Shown piece by piece: positions 1 through 5,874 of a stretch of DNA of 11,883 nt. The stretch spans positions 1 through 11,883 of the forward strand of contig JAITMT010000391.1 in the NCBI GenBank assembly GCA_031277235.1, in the 5' to 3' direction. Origin of the DNA: Tannerella sp. (GTDB lineage: Bacteria; Bacteroidota; Bacteroidia; Bacteroidales; Tannerellaceae). A program made the position numbers and the translations under genes. Below the pieces are notes generated by a model. The model had not been told where the DNA came from and did no database searches. It worked only from the letters and a program-made list of their open reading frames with translations. Position 1 is the first letter of the stretch, and each line of letters opens with the position of its first letter.

Positions 1-649
1 CTCTTTCGGAAAAACGGAAATGTGGTATGTCGTTGATGCAAAGCCGGGTGCGTATCTGTACTGCGGTTTTTCGCGCCCCATCACGCCCGAAGAATATGTG
101 AAGCGCGTGGCTGACCATACCATCGTCGAGGTGTTGCAACGCTACGACGTGAAAGCCGGCGACGTGTTTTTCCTGCCTGCAGGTCGCGTACATGCCATCG
201 GAAAAGGTTGCTTAATCGCTGAAATTCAGCAGACAAGCGATATTACTTACCGCATTTACGACTACGATCGCCGCGACGCTGACGGCAACAAACGCGAACT
301 TCACACCGAACTGGCAAAAGATGCGATAGACTATACCGTACATCCTGATTATCAGACGCATTACACTTTCGACCCGAACAGCAGATATCAAGAAATAGAT
401 TTGGTGAAATGTAAATACTTCACCACCAAACTGATAACGTCCGAATTGACAAGTACGCACCGGCTAACCGCAGATTCTTTCAAAATCTACACCTGCCTGG
501 CGGGAGAGGCGGAAATCATCAATGACCACCATTACAGAGTCAGAATCCGACAGGGCGAAGCGGTATTGCTCCCCGCCGTAACGGACTTAATCGCCATTCG
601 GGCAGATGATTACACGGTCAAATTGTTGGAGACGGTAATTGAGGTATAA
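1..649 (+). CDS. manA: Mannose-6-phosphate isomerase, class I (5'-truncated)
   Basis: Interconverts mannose-6-phosphate and fructose-6-phosphate in the cytoplasm; type I enzymes are zinc-dependent. The reading frame is open from base 2, so the gene enters from the left edge. The first internal ATG (20) is not the start, because the six codons before it (SFGKTE) join directly to MWYVVDA, giving the family motif GKTEMWYV-DA. About 215 residues are present of a usual 310-330. Further family signatures are PAGRVHAIGKG, with the metal-ligand histidine, and EIQQTSDITYRIYDYDR, with the conserved active-site arginine. The C-terminal cupin-like domain is complete and ends at TAA 647-649. It converges with the regulator on the other strand with a single base between the two stop codons. 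It is a housekeeping-type gene; nothing shows that it is functionally tied to the glycosyltransferase block that follows. Confidence 0.93.
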   Translation, partial: SFGKTEMWYVVDAKPGAYLYCGFSRPITPEEYVKRVADHTIVEVLQRYDVKAGDVFFLPAGRVHAIGKGCLIAEIQQTSDITYRIYDYDRRDADGNKRELHTELAKDAIDYTVHPDYQTHYTFDPNSRYQEIDLVKCKYFTTKLITSELTSTHRLTADSFKIYTCLAGEAEIINDHHYRVRIRQGEAVLLPAVTDLIAIRADDYTVKLLETVIEV

Positions 650-650
650 T

Positions 651-1043
651 TCAATTGCCTCTTTTAAGCATTTCTTCGAGCAGGAATATAGTTTTGTCTT
701 TTTCTGCAAGAAGTTTTTCGTACAATTCAACGATTTTATCTATGGCATTGAATGTCGGATTATACATGACAGAGCCGGAATTATCGTGTAATGTACTGGA
801 AATAATATTAATAGCTCCTTCCTCATTGAAATTTTTGATTACCTCTACAGGAATATTCAAGACTGTAGCAATTCTTTCCAATGTTTCAGGGTCTATAATT
901 TCTTTTTGTTCCAGTTTTGAAAAATTCTGTTGCGACATGTTAATTGATGCGGCAATAACATCCTGTTTTATACCCAACAAATCTCTTAACCTCCTGACAT
1001 TGTGTCCATGGTGCGAATGTATTATTAAATTGTTCTCCTTCAT
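651..1043 (-). CDS. XRE-family HTH transcriptional regulator with C-terminal coiled coil
   Basis: A 130-residue DNA-binding protein. Residues 14-71 form an XRE/Cro-type helix-turn-helix (NVRRLRDLLGIKQDVIAA, then a recognition-helix region SQQNFSKLEQ). Residues about 100-128 are heptad-like and charged (IDKIVELYEKLLAEKDKTIF), suggesting a dimerising coiled coil. Short regulators of this layout are common in Bacteroidetes, usually as single genes beside accessory loci; their ligands are unknown. It is divergent from the glycosyltransferase operon (start codons 220 bp apart), and the shared intergenic region contains a perfect 12-bp inverted repeat. The regulator is therefore a plausible local controller of that operon; this is inference from position. 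The start ATG at 1041-1043 lies about 25 bases from a good -7 element, so the leader is short. No effector domain other than the HTH is visible. Confidence 0.88.
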   Translation of the reverse strand: MKENNLIIHSHHGHNVRRLRDLLGIKQDVIAASINMSQQNFSKLEQKEIIDPETLERIATVLNIPVEVIKNFNEEGAINIISSTLHDNSGSVMYNPTFNAIDKIVELYEKLLAEKDKTIFLLEEMLKRGN

Positions 1044-1067
1044 AATATATTATTTAAAACGACACGA

Positions 1068-1075
1068 CAAAAGTA
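1068..1075 (-). promoter_or_regulatory. Probable -7 element for the XRE regulator
   Basis: Read on the minus strand the bases are TACTTTTG, a full match to the Bacteroidetes -7 consensus TAnnTTTG. It would start transcription about 20 bases before the regulator's ATG. No clear TTTG is seen at the -33 distance, so this rests on one element. Confidence 0.5.
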
Positions 1076-1121
1076 GTAAAAAACAACCAATTAATTTGTA
1101 AATTACAATTCAAAAAGTTTT

Positions 1122-1149
1122 TTTGTTTGCTCTCCATACTTTATCTTTG
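1122..1149 (+). promoter_or_regulatory. Probable promoter of the glycosyltransferase/NVEALA operon
   Basis: TATCTTTG at 1142-1149 matches the Bacteroidetes -7 box TAnnTTTG exactly. A T-rich stretch with TTTG at 1122-1125 and again at 1126-1129 lies upstream, but the spacing (16 bp from the first) is shorter than the usual 19-21, so the -33 call is weak. Transcription would begin near 1156, inside or beside the inverted repeat at 1153-1186, leaving a leader of roughly 108 bases before the GT-C gene. Confidence 0.55.
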
Positions 1150-1152
1150 CGG

Positions 1153-1186
1153 CGTGAAAGAAAATAAAATACGGTTTTCTTTCACG
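1153..1186. promoter_or_regulatory. Perfect 12-bp inverted repeat at the transcription start (operator or leader hairpin)
   Basis: Left arm CGTGAAAGAAAA (1153-1164) and right arm TTTTCTTTCACG (1175-1186) are exact reverse complements around a 10-base loop. The repeat begins four bases after the -7 box, so it covers the expected start of transcription. That position fits a repressor site, for example for the divergent XRE protein, or a 5'-end stem-loop that protects or controls the mRNA. It is not followed by a T-run, so it is not a typical terminator. The symmetry is directly seen; the role is inferred. Confidence 0.75.
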
Positions 1187-1195
1187 ATAGTTTCG

Positions 1196-1267
1196 ATGTC
1201 TACGTAAATGAATCATTCACATTATTGCAGGGCATTTTTTTATAGAAATTAAATGGATTACAAATGA
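1196..1267 (+). other. Chain of abutting mini-ORFs in the operon leader
   Basis: Between the inverted repeat and the GT-C gene one frame holds three short ORFs with no spacing: 1196-1207 (MST, stop), 1208-1252 (MNHSHYCRAFFYRN, stop) and 1253-1267 (MDYK, stop). The last stop, TGA 1265-1267, overlaps the GT-C start ATG 1264-1266. Each stop is followed at once by, or overlaps, the next ATG, an arrangement compatible with termination-reinitiation control. No homology is recognised and no strong ribosome-binding site is evident. Chance in A+T-rich DNA remains quite possible. Confidence 0.3.
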
Positions 1268-2517
1268 AAAATATACTCGTCATACCCAGGTACCAGATTG
1301 TTATTTTAATTTTAATAACATGCGCGGTTTATGTGCCTGTTATTGGAAATAACTTTCTATACACCTGGGATGACCAGATAATGATCATAAACAGCCGTAC
1401 GTCGGGAGACTGGAATTTTTCCAATCTGAAAGATATATTTTCAAGTTTCCATGCAGGGCAATATTCGCCTCTGTTTCAGATGAATTCATTGTTGTTATAT
1501 TCCATTGACAAGTATAATCCTGTTATTTTTCATTTGGCAAGCGTGCTGTGGCAAATCGCTAATGTTTTAATAATATGGCTGTTCATCAAAAAAATACTTC
1601 AATTGAGAAAAGACGATATTCCCTTTTCCATTCCGACGATGGCGTTTTTGACCGCTTTTCTTTTCGCGATACATCCGCTGAATGTGGAAGCGGTTGCGTG
1701 GTTAAGCGGTATAAAAGCATTGATTTACGCCTTTTTCTTTCTACTTGGTTTAATCGCGTACATATATTATATCACGACTTATAAAGTATCCTATTTCGTG
1801 GGCGCTATTGGCTGTTTTTTGTTGTCGTTTCTCGGCAAGGAGCAGGCGGTTACTTTTCCATTGGTCATTGTGTTGATAGACTGGTTTGCGGGACGTTCCT
1901 TCAGGGACAAAACGGTCATAACGGAAAAAATCGTTTTCTTTTCAATGGCTTCCCTGTTTGGTGTAATAACTATCCTTACGCAGGGAATCGAGGGAGATCC
2001 GAATCCCTATAAACTGTTCCATAGAATAGCATTTGCGGGATACGCCCTCTTTGAATACGTAACGAAATCTATTTTACCTGTAAAATTGAATTTTCTGTAT
2101 CCTTTTCCGATATTGCCCGATGAAAAACTGCCTTTACATTTTCTGATTTATCCGGTATTGGTTTCGGCGGTAGGCATCTGGATATACTTTAACCGGAAAA
2201 ACAGACTGCTTGTCTTTTGGACGCTATTTTTTGTCATCAATCTATTATTTTCCATCAACCTGATTTCCATGGCAAGGCATGCCATTGTAGCAGACAGGTA
2301 CCTGTATATAAGCATCATGGCGATATTGTTTTTGATGCTTTATGCTGCGAAAATGTTTTGGGACAAACACAAAAGACTGATTGTACTGCTTTTCTCCGTT
2401 TACAGCCTGTATTTGGGCACTTACACTTTCAGATACACAAAGCAGTGGAAAGATTCCGATACAATTAGGGAATATGCTCGGGAAATGCTTAACAAAGAAA
2501 ATAACAATCAAAAATAA
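1264..2517 (+). CDS. TMTC-like GT-C membrane glycosyltransferase lacking the TPR region
   Basis: A 417-residue polytopic membrane protein with about ten hydrophobic segments. It resembles the membrane half of the TMTC/DUF1736 glycosyltransferases (GT-C fold), whose animal members transfer O-linked mannose using a dolichol-phosphate sugar. Visible signatures, in order: an acidic pair in the first luminal/periplasmic loop (TWDD, residues 34-37), YSPLF (67-71), HPLNVEAVAWLSG (137-149), GKEQAVTFP (191-199), VADRYLYIS (342-350) and the closing QWKDSDTIREYA (394-405). In most family members a TPR array follows that closing motif. Here the protein ends twelve residues later, so the TPR domain usually thought to bind substrate is absent. 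It is first in the rightward gene set, 49 bp before the Ser/Thr-rich small protein, which makes that protein a natural acceptor candidate (inference). The sugar donor and acceptor are not determined. Confidence is high for the GT-C class and moderate for the TMTC subtype. Confidence 0.8.
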   Translation: MKNILVIPRYQIVILILITCAVYVPVIGNNFLYTWDDQIMIINSRTSGDWNFSNLKDIFSSFHAGQYSPLFQMNSLLLYSIDKYNPVIFHLASVLWQIANVLIIWLFIKKILQLRKDDIPFSIPTMAFLTAFLFAIHPLNVEAVAWLSGIKALIYAFFFLLGLIAYIYYITTYKVSYFVGAIGCFLLSFLGKEQAVTFPLVIVLIDWFAGRSFRDKTVITEKIVFFSMASLFGVITILTQGIEGDPNPYKLFHRIAFAGYALFEYVTKSILPVKLNFLYPFPILPDEKLPLHFLIYPVLVSAVGIWIYFNRKNRLLVFWTLFFVINLLFSINLISMARHAIVADRYLYISIMAILFLMLYAAKMFWDKHKRLIVLLFSVYSLYLGTYTFRYTKQWKDSDTIREYAREMLNKENNNQK

Positions 2518-2566
2518 AACCATTTATGGTATTTTTATTATTTATTAACTTAATTATTTAAATCGT

Positions 2567-2995
2567 ATGAACAAAAAAATTTTTTCGGTATTAGGAGTAG
2601 CAGCACTGCTGCTTGGGATTGGAATGAATTTCCAAAATGCAATGAACAATTATGGGACAGCGAAGAATCATTTTTCTCCGTTTATGTTAGCGCAAGTTGC
2701 TGCGGCAGACACAACAAAAAGTGGAAAAGGAACAGAACGTAAAACTCATGTTGAATGTGCGTCGAGTTCAACTACCACATCAAGTTCTTCAACCAACACA
2801 ACCACCACAACAACTGAGAAAGGGGCAAGTGGAAATGTTGGGGTTGCCAGTGGAAGTGTAAAGACAACAACCACGGAAACTACAACGACGACCACAACGA
2901 CCAGTACCACAGAGAACTCTGAAAAAGTCTCAGGAGATAGGATTAAATGTGAAGGCACTGAAGGAAGTTGCACTCCTTATGATCCTTGCTCTTAG
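2567..2995 (+). CDS. NVEALA-like small exported protein with Ser/Thr (mucin-like) tracts
   Basis: A 142-residue exported protein. A lysine pair (3-4) and a hydrophobic segment (5-20) form the leader. Residues 41-48 (LAQVAAAD) resemble, imperfectly, the ANVEALA signature of the Bacteroidetes NVEALA family, whose members are short, exported, often Cys-containing and of unknown function. The mature part has two extreme tracts: residues 66-83 have 17 Ser/Thr in 18, and residues 100-115 have 15 Ser/Thr in 16. Between them is a Gly/Ser/Val linker. The tail (121-142) holds Cys128, Cys135 and Cys141; Cys64 sits just before the first tract. Such tracts are typical O-glycosylation targets, and a GT-C enzyme lies immediately upstream. 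A hairpin follows the gene, and the beta-propeller lipoprotein often paired with NVEALA genes comes next. Family membership is likely but rests on leader pattern and context; the glycosylation role is inference. Confidence 0.72.
   Translation: MNKKIFSVLGVAALLLGIGMNFQNAMNNYGTAKNHFSPFMLAQVAAADTTKSGKGTERKTHVECASSSTTTSSSSTNTTTTTTEKGASGNVGVASGSVKTTTTETTTTTTTTSTTENSEKVSGDRIKCEGTEGSCTPYDPCS
2762..2911 (+). repeat. Thr/Ser-coding low-complexity region with mixed codons
   Basis: This covers the two Ser/Thr tracts of the NVEALA-like gene (2762-2815 and 2864-2911) and their linker. The strand is ACN-rich, but all four Thr codons (ACA, ACC, ACT, ACG) are interleaved, and Ser is coded by both TCN and AGY. 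A recent microsatellite expansion would show one repeated codon, so the pattern suggests selection for Thr/Ser at the protein level. Confidence 0.8.
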
Positions 2996-3008
2996 AAATT
3001 GATTTTAT

Positions 3009-3039
3009 CAGGCAGGTTAAAGCCTGCCTGGTAATTTTT
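3009..3039 (+). terminator. Hairpin after the NVEALA-like gene (terminator or attenuator)
   Basis: CAGGCAGG (3009-3016) and CCTGCCTG (3023-3030) are exact reverse complements around a six-base loop (TTAAAG), followed by TAATTTTT. This G+C-rich 8-bp stem with a U-rich tail lies in the 57-bp gap before the lipoprotein gene. No full TAnnTTTG promoter is seen between the hairpin and the next ATG. Partial read-through would give much more small-protein mRNA than downstream mRNA, which suits a structural or secreted product (inference). Confidence 0.75.
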
Positions 3040-3052
3040 ATTTGGTTTTATT

Positions 3053-4252
3053 ATGAAATTTCATATTTTATTATTAGCCAGCATAATAGGGCTTGGGATT
3101 TTTTTTTCCTGTAATAATCCGGGAAAATCGGCAAGAATGAAAAATTTGGGAGACAGTCTTCTTGTTGAAATAAATTTTGATTATGAGACCAATTGTATGC
3201 AGTTAGACAGTCTCTTTGACGATGTTTTTTTTGTAAAACTGGAAACGACCGAAGAGAGTTTGATAGGCCGAATATCCCAAATATTGTTTACCAGAGACCG
3301 AATCATTGTGGTAGATCAGGATATCGCAAAAAACATACTGGTATTTGACAGAAGTGGAAAATTTTTAAACAGTGTGGGAAGTATAGGGCAGGGACCCGAA
3401 GAATATACCGCGATTCAGCACGTTGCTCTAACGCCAGACAGTACCATGATTGCTGTAAAAAGTTATACTCAAGAAATAAAACTTTATACGCTGGATGGGA
3501 AATTCGTAAAAAACTTGAAAATGAAATATAACAACTATGTGTTCGAGTTTTTGTCGGAACAGATCATCGTTCTGGAAAACAGTTCGGGAGGCAATCAGAT
3601 TGATGAAAATAATCCCGGATATCGTCCCCGCCTTCTGGTCTCGGATATGTCGGGACAAATTTTATACTCCGCATTTCAAAGTTATTATAAAAAATCTTTT
3701 ACTTATACGACAACGTTCCCGATACAAAAATACGGTCAGAAAGTGTTCTACAATCCTCCCTATACGGATACAGTTTTTTGTTTAACTCCGGAAGGAATAT
3801 ATTCTCAATATGTTTTCAACATGAAAGGCGTTGTACCTCCGGTAATGGATGAAAATATGACCGATAAGGAACTCAAAAACTTTCTAAACAGATATTATTA
3901 TTTTAACGGAGAATTTATTGATTTGGAAAATTCTGTATATGTTAGATTTTGGGCAGCAAGAAATCCCTGGGGGCAATTTGTACTGTATTCCAAGAAACAG
4001 GAAAAAGCATTTTGTTGCAACAGCAGTTTTAGCGACCCGATTTTTTTCTTTTATGATACTCCGAATACAAGATATGAAGATAACTATTTGGTAACCAACA
4101 GATATGCCTACGATATTATGAATATGCAGGAAGATGTTTACAGATGGGCGAATACGCAGTCTGAAGAAAAACGCAAACCGATAGAAGTACTATATAAGGA
4201 TTTGACCGAAGACGATAATCCGGTACTGTTTTTCTTTCGGGTAAATATTTGA
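3053..4252 (+). CDS. 6-bladed beta-propeller lipoprotein (BF3164-like)
   Basis: A 399-residue lipoprotein. Residues 1-20 are a lipoprotein signal ending in FFSC, with Cys20 as the lipidated residue. The mature part has features of the Bacteroidetes 6-bladed beta-propeller family: FFVKLETTEESLIGRIS (residues 59-75), blade repeats such as NILVFDRSGKFLNSVGSIGQ followed by GPEEY, then KLYTLDGKFVKNLK, and the characteristic C-terminal TEDDNPVLFFFRV. These proteins are predicted to sit on the outer or surface membrane and are repeatedly found beside NVEALA genes, but no biochemical function is established. Here the gene follows the NVEALA-like gene after a hairpin and lies 4 bp before the CEEC protein, so it is likely co-transcribed. 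Binding or sensing of the small exported protein is a reasonable guess from context only. Confidence 0.85.
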   Translation: MKFHILLLASIIGLGIFFSCNNPGKSARMKNLGDSLLVEINFDYETNCMQLDSLFDDVFFVKLETTEESLIGRISQILFTRDRIIVVDQDIAKNILVFDRSGKFLNSVGSIGQGPEEYTAIQHVALTPDSTMIAVKSYTQEIKLYTLDGKFVKNLKMKYNNYVFEFLSEQIIVLENSSGGNQIDENNPGYRPRLLVSDMSGQILYSAFQSYYKKSFTYTTTFPIQKYGQKVFYNPPYTDTVFCLTPEGIYSQYVFNMKGVVPPVMDENMTDKELKNFLNRYYYFNGEFIDLENSVYVRFWAARNPWGQFVLYSKKQEKAFCCNSSFSDPIFFFYDTPNTRYEDNYLVTNRYAYDIMNMQEDVYRWANTQSEEKRKPIEVLYKDLTEDDNPVLFFFRVNI

Positions 4253-4256
4253 AAAT

Positions 4257-4874
4257 ATGATAAATAAGATTACCATAGGCATTTTAATCATAGTGAATGT
4301 TTCTCTTTGTTTCCTATGCGTTTGGGCGTATAAGGCAAGGGATAATTATCTGTCCAATGAAAAGAAAGACGAATCCATCAGAACTCAAATTTTGGAGAAT
4401 GATTTTGTGTACGGCTTAACAAACGATAATCTGATAATAAACAGTGATTTTAAAGTTACAGATCTTGAAGGTAGTACTTTCCTGTTAAAAGAAATTATCG
4501 GAGACAGTATAAAGGCAATTGTCAGATTTGCCGATACCAATTGTGAAGAATGTCTCCGTTTCATAACCGTAAAACTTATAAGACTGACACAGGAAAAACA
4601 ATGGAATAAAAACAACTTTCTATTTTTGGCTTCCTATCCAAACTCCCGCAATTTGAAAATCGTTAAGGACAGACTACATATAGATTTTCCGGTCTATTTG
4701 GCAGGTGACCTCGCAATTCCGGCTGAAAATTTGAATGCACCATATTGTTTTACCATAGACAGTACGATGAGAACAAAACATTGGTTCTTACCCGATAAAT
4801 TTGAAGGTAGATATTCAAACATTTATTTCGATATGATCGGTAAAAGATATTTTGAGGAAACTAAAAAACAATGA
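4257..4874 (+). CDS. Membrane-anchored thioredoxin-like protein with CEEC motif
   Basis: A 205-residue protein. Residues 5-25 form one hydrophobic N-terminal segment, best read as an anchor with the rest in the periplasm. Residues about 60-200 look like a thioredoxin/TlpA-type domain: NSDFKVTDLEGSTFLLKEI is the usual entry of peroxiredoxin-like modules, followed by IKAIVRFADTNCEECLRFI with a CxxC pair, Cys96-Glu-Glu-Cys99. A late segment (residues 155-170, PAENLNAPYCFTIDST) falls where thioredoxin-like proteins carry the cis-Pro region, but I cannot fix the residue. The product may therefore make, break or sense disulfides. The small Thr-rich protein two genes upstream has four cysteines and is a possible client (inference). 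The TGA stop overlaps the next gene's first ATG by 4 bp, so translation is probably coupled. Similarity to known thioredoxins is weak, so the fold assignment is moderate. Confidence 0.65.
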   Translation: MINKITIGILIIVNVSLCFLCVWAYKARDNYLSNEKKDESIRTQILENDFVYGLTNDNLIINSDFKVTDLEGSTFLLKEIIGDSIKAIVRFADTNCEECLRFITVKLIRLTQEKQWNKNNFLFLASYPNSRNLKIVKDRLHIDFPVYLAGDLAIPAENLNAPYCFTIDSTMRTKHWFLPDKFEGRYSNIYFDMIGKRYFEETKKQ

Positions 4875-5824
4875 TGATGCAGGTATCTCTTTTGAGTATA
4901 TTGATCCCCGTTTACAACGAAGTCGAATGTCTTCTGCTGCTGCATGAACGCTTGTCGGAAGTCATCCGGCAACTGGATTGCAGGGTTGAAATTCTTTTTG
5001 TAAACGACGGAAGTACGGATGACAGCCTGGATATTATCAGGGAACTGCAACATTCGGACGGGCGAATTTCCTGTCTGGATTTGTCGCGGAACTTTGGCAA
5101 GGAAATCGCCATGCGGGCTGGGATTGACTATATTAAGGGAGAGATTTTGACAATTATGGACGCCGACCTGCAGCATCCGCCGGAATTGATTCCCGTCATG
5201 CTGGAAGAAATCAAAAACGGCTATGACGACGTATATGCCTGCCGGAGAACTGTAAAGGGAGAATCCTTTTTGAAAAGAACGACGTCGCGGGTATATTACA
5301 GGTTTCTGAAATTCGTATCCATGATTGATATTCAGGAAAATACGGGAGATTTCAGAATGTTCAGTCATCGCGCCATCTGCGCCCTGCGGGAACTGAAGGA
5401 AAACGAACTCAACATGAAATACCTGTTTTCACACATCGGCTTCAGGAAGAAACCGGTCTATTTTGAGCAGGATGAAAGAGTTGCAGGCAAGACAAAATGG
5501 AATTACCTGAAACTGTTGAACCTTGCCGTTAAGGGTATTACGTCATCTTCCACCATGCCTCTCCGGTTTATCTCTCTGACGGGAGGCGTTATTTCCCTTG
5601 TTTCCTTTCTTTTCCTGATATTTGTATTGCTAAAAGCAATCATATACGGCGACCCCGTAACGGGCTATCCGTCCCTGATGAGCGTTTTGCTGTTTTTGGG
5701 CGGTTTGATATTGCTGGCGCTGGGTATCATCGGCGAATATCTGGGAATCATCTTCAACGAGACCAAAAAACGTCCTGTCTATTTTGTCAAGAACTATGAA
5801 AGTTGTATCCGGACGGAAACATAA
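4871..5824 (+). CDS. GT2 polyprenyl-phosphate glycosyltransferase (DPM1/GtrB-like)
   Basis: This 317-residue enzyme should transfer a sugar from a nucleotide donor to undecaprenyl phosphate at the inner face of the cytoplasmic membrane, making the lipid-linked sugar that GT-C enzymes use. Residues 7-16 give LLSILIPVYN; VNDGSTDDS (44-52) and MDADLQHPPE (96-105) are the nucleotide-sugar and metal-binding motifs (Asp97-Ala-Asp99). NTGDFRMFSHRA (157-168) and ERVAGKTKWNY (202-212) are typical of GtrB/DPM1-type enzymes. Two C-terminal membrane segments (about 233-257 and 268-294) match the GtrB layout. Three ATG codons in a row (4871, 4874, 4877) offer starts; the first overlaps the previous stop. 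Base composition is visibly less A+T-rich than in the genes to its left. Sugar identity (mannose, glucose or other) cannot be read from sequence. Confidence 0.88.
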   Translation: MMMQVSLLSILIPVYNEVECLLLLHERLSEVIRQLDCRVEILFVNDGSTDDSLDIIRELQHSDGRISCLDLSRNFGKEIAMRAGIDYIKGEILTIMDADLQHPPELIPVMLEEIKNGYDDVYACRRTVKGESFLKRTTSRVYYRFLKFVSMIDIQENTGDFRMFSHRAICALRELKENELNMKYLFSHIGFRKKPVYFEQDERVAGKTKWNYLKLLNLAVKGITSSSTMPLRFISLTGGVISLVSFLFLIFVLLKAIIYGDPVTGYPSLMSVLLFLGGLILLALGIIGEYLGIIFNETKKRPVYFVKNYESCIRTET

Positions 5825-5840
5825 ATCCGAATTATTTCCT

Positions 5841-5848
5841 TACATTTG
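5841..5848 (+). promoter_or_regulatory. Probable -7 element for the Trp-repeat protein and signal peptidase
   Basis: TACATTTG is an exact TAnnTTTG match, 17 bp past the GT2 stop and 26 bp before the next ATG. No matching -33 TTTG is seen. It suggests the last two genes of the block can be transcribed separately from the upstream genes. Confidence 0.5.
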
Positions 5849-5874
5849 CACCATAAACTAAAAAAGCATAAAAC

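Noticed and set aside
1..649. manA as the mannose supply gene of the glycosylation locus
   Set aside because: It is a common housekeeping gene, it points into a convergent junction with the regulator, and it is not in the same transcript as the glycosyltransferases. The sugar used is unknown.
655..1101. Plus-strand ORF of 148 codons opposite the XRE regulator
   Set aside because: It is antisense to a clear HTH gene, with no recognisable domain and Ser/Ile-rich shadow composition.
1153..1186. Invertible (phase-variable) promoter flanked by inverted repeats
   Set aside because: The arms are only 10 bases apart with no promoter between them, and no site-specific recombinase is encoded in the window.
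2519..2537. Terminator or promoter between the GT-C and NVEALA-like genes
   Set aside because: ACCA/TGGT with a four-base loop is too short to trust, and TATTTTTA misses the -7 consensus by one base with no -33 box. I see nothing firm in this 49-bp gap.
2762..2911. Phase-variable microsatellite in the Thr tract
   Set aside because: All four Thr codons are interleaved, so there is no long uniform trinucleotide run to drive slippage, and triplet changes would not shift the frame.
2746..2973. Minus-strand ORF with long valine runs
   Set aside because: It is the mirror of the Thr codons (ACN read as GTN/GTT on the other strand) of the NVEALA-like gene; no start signal or homology.
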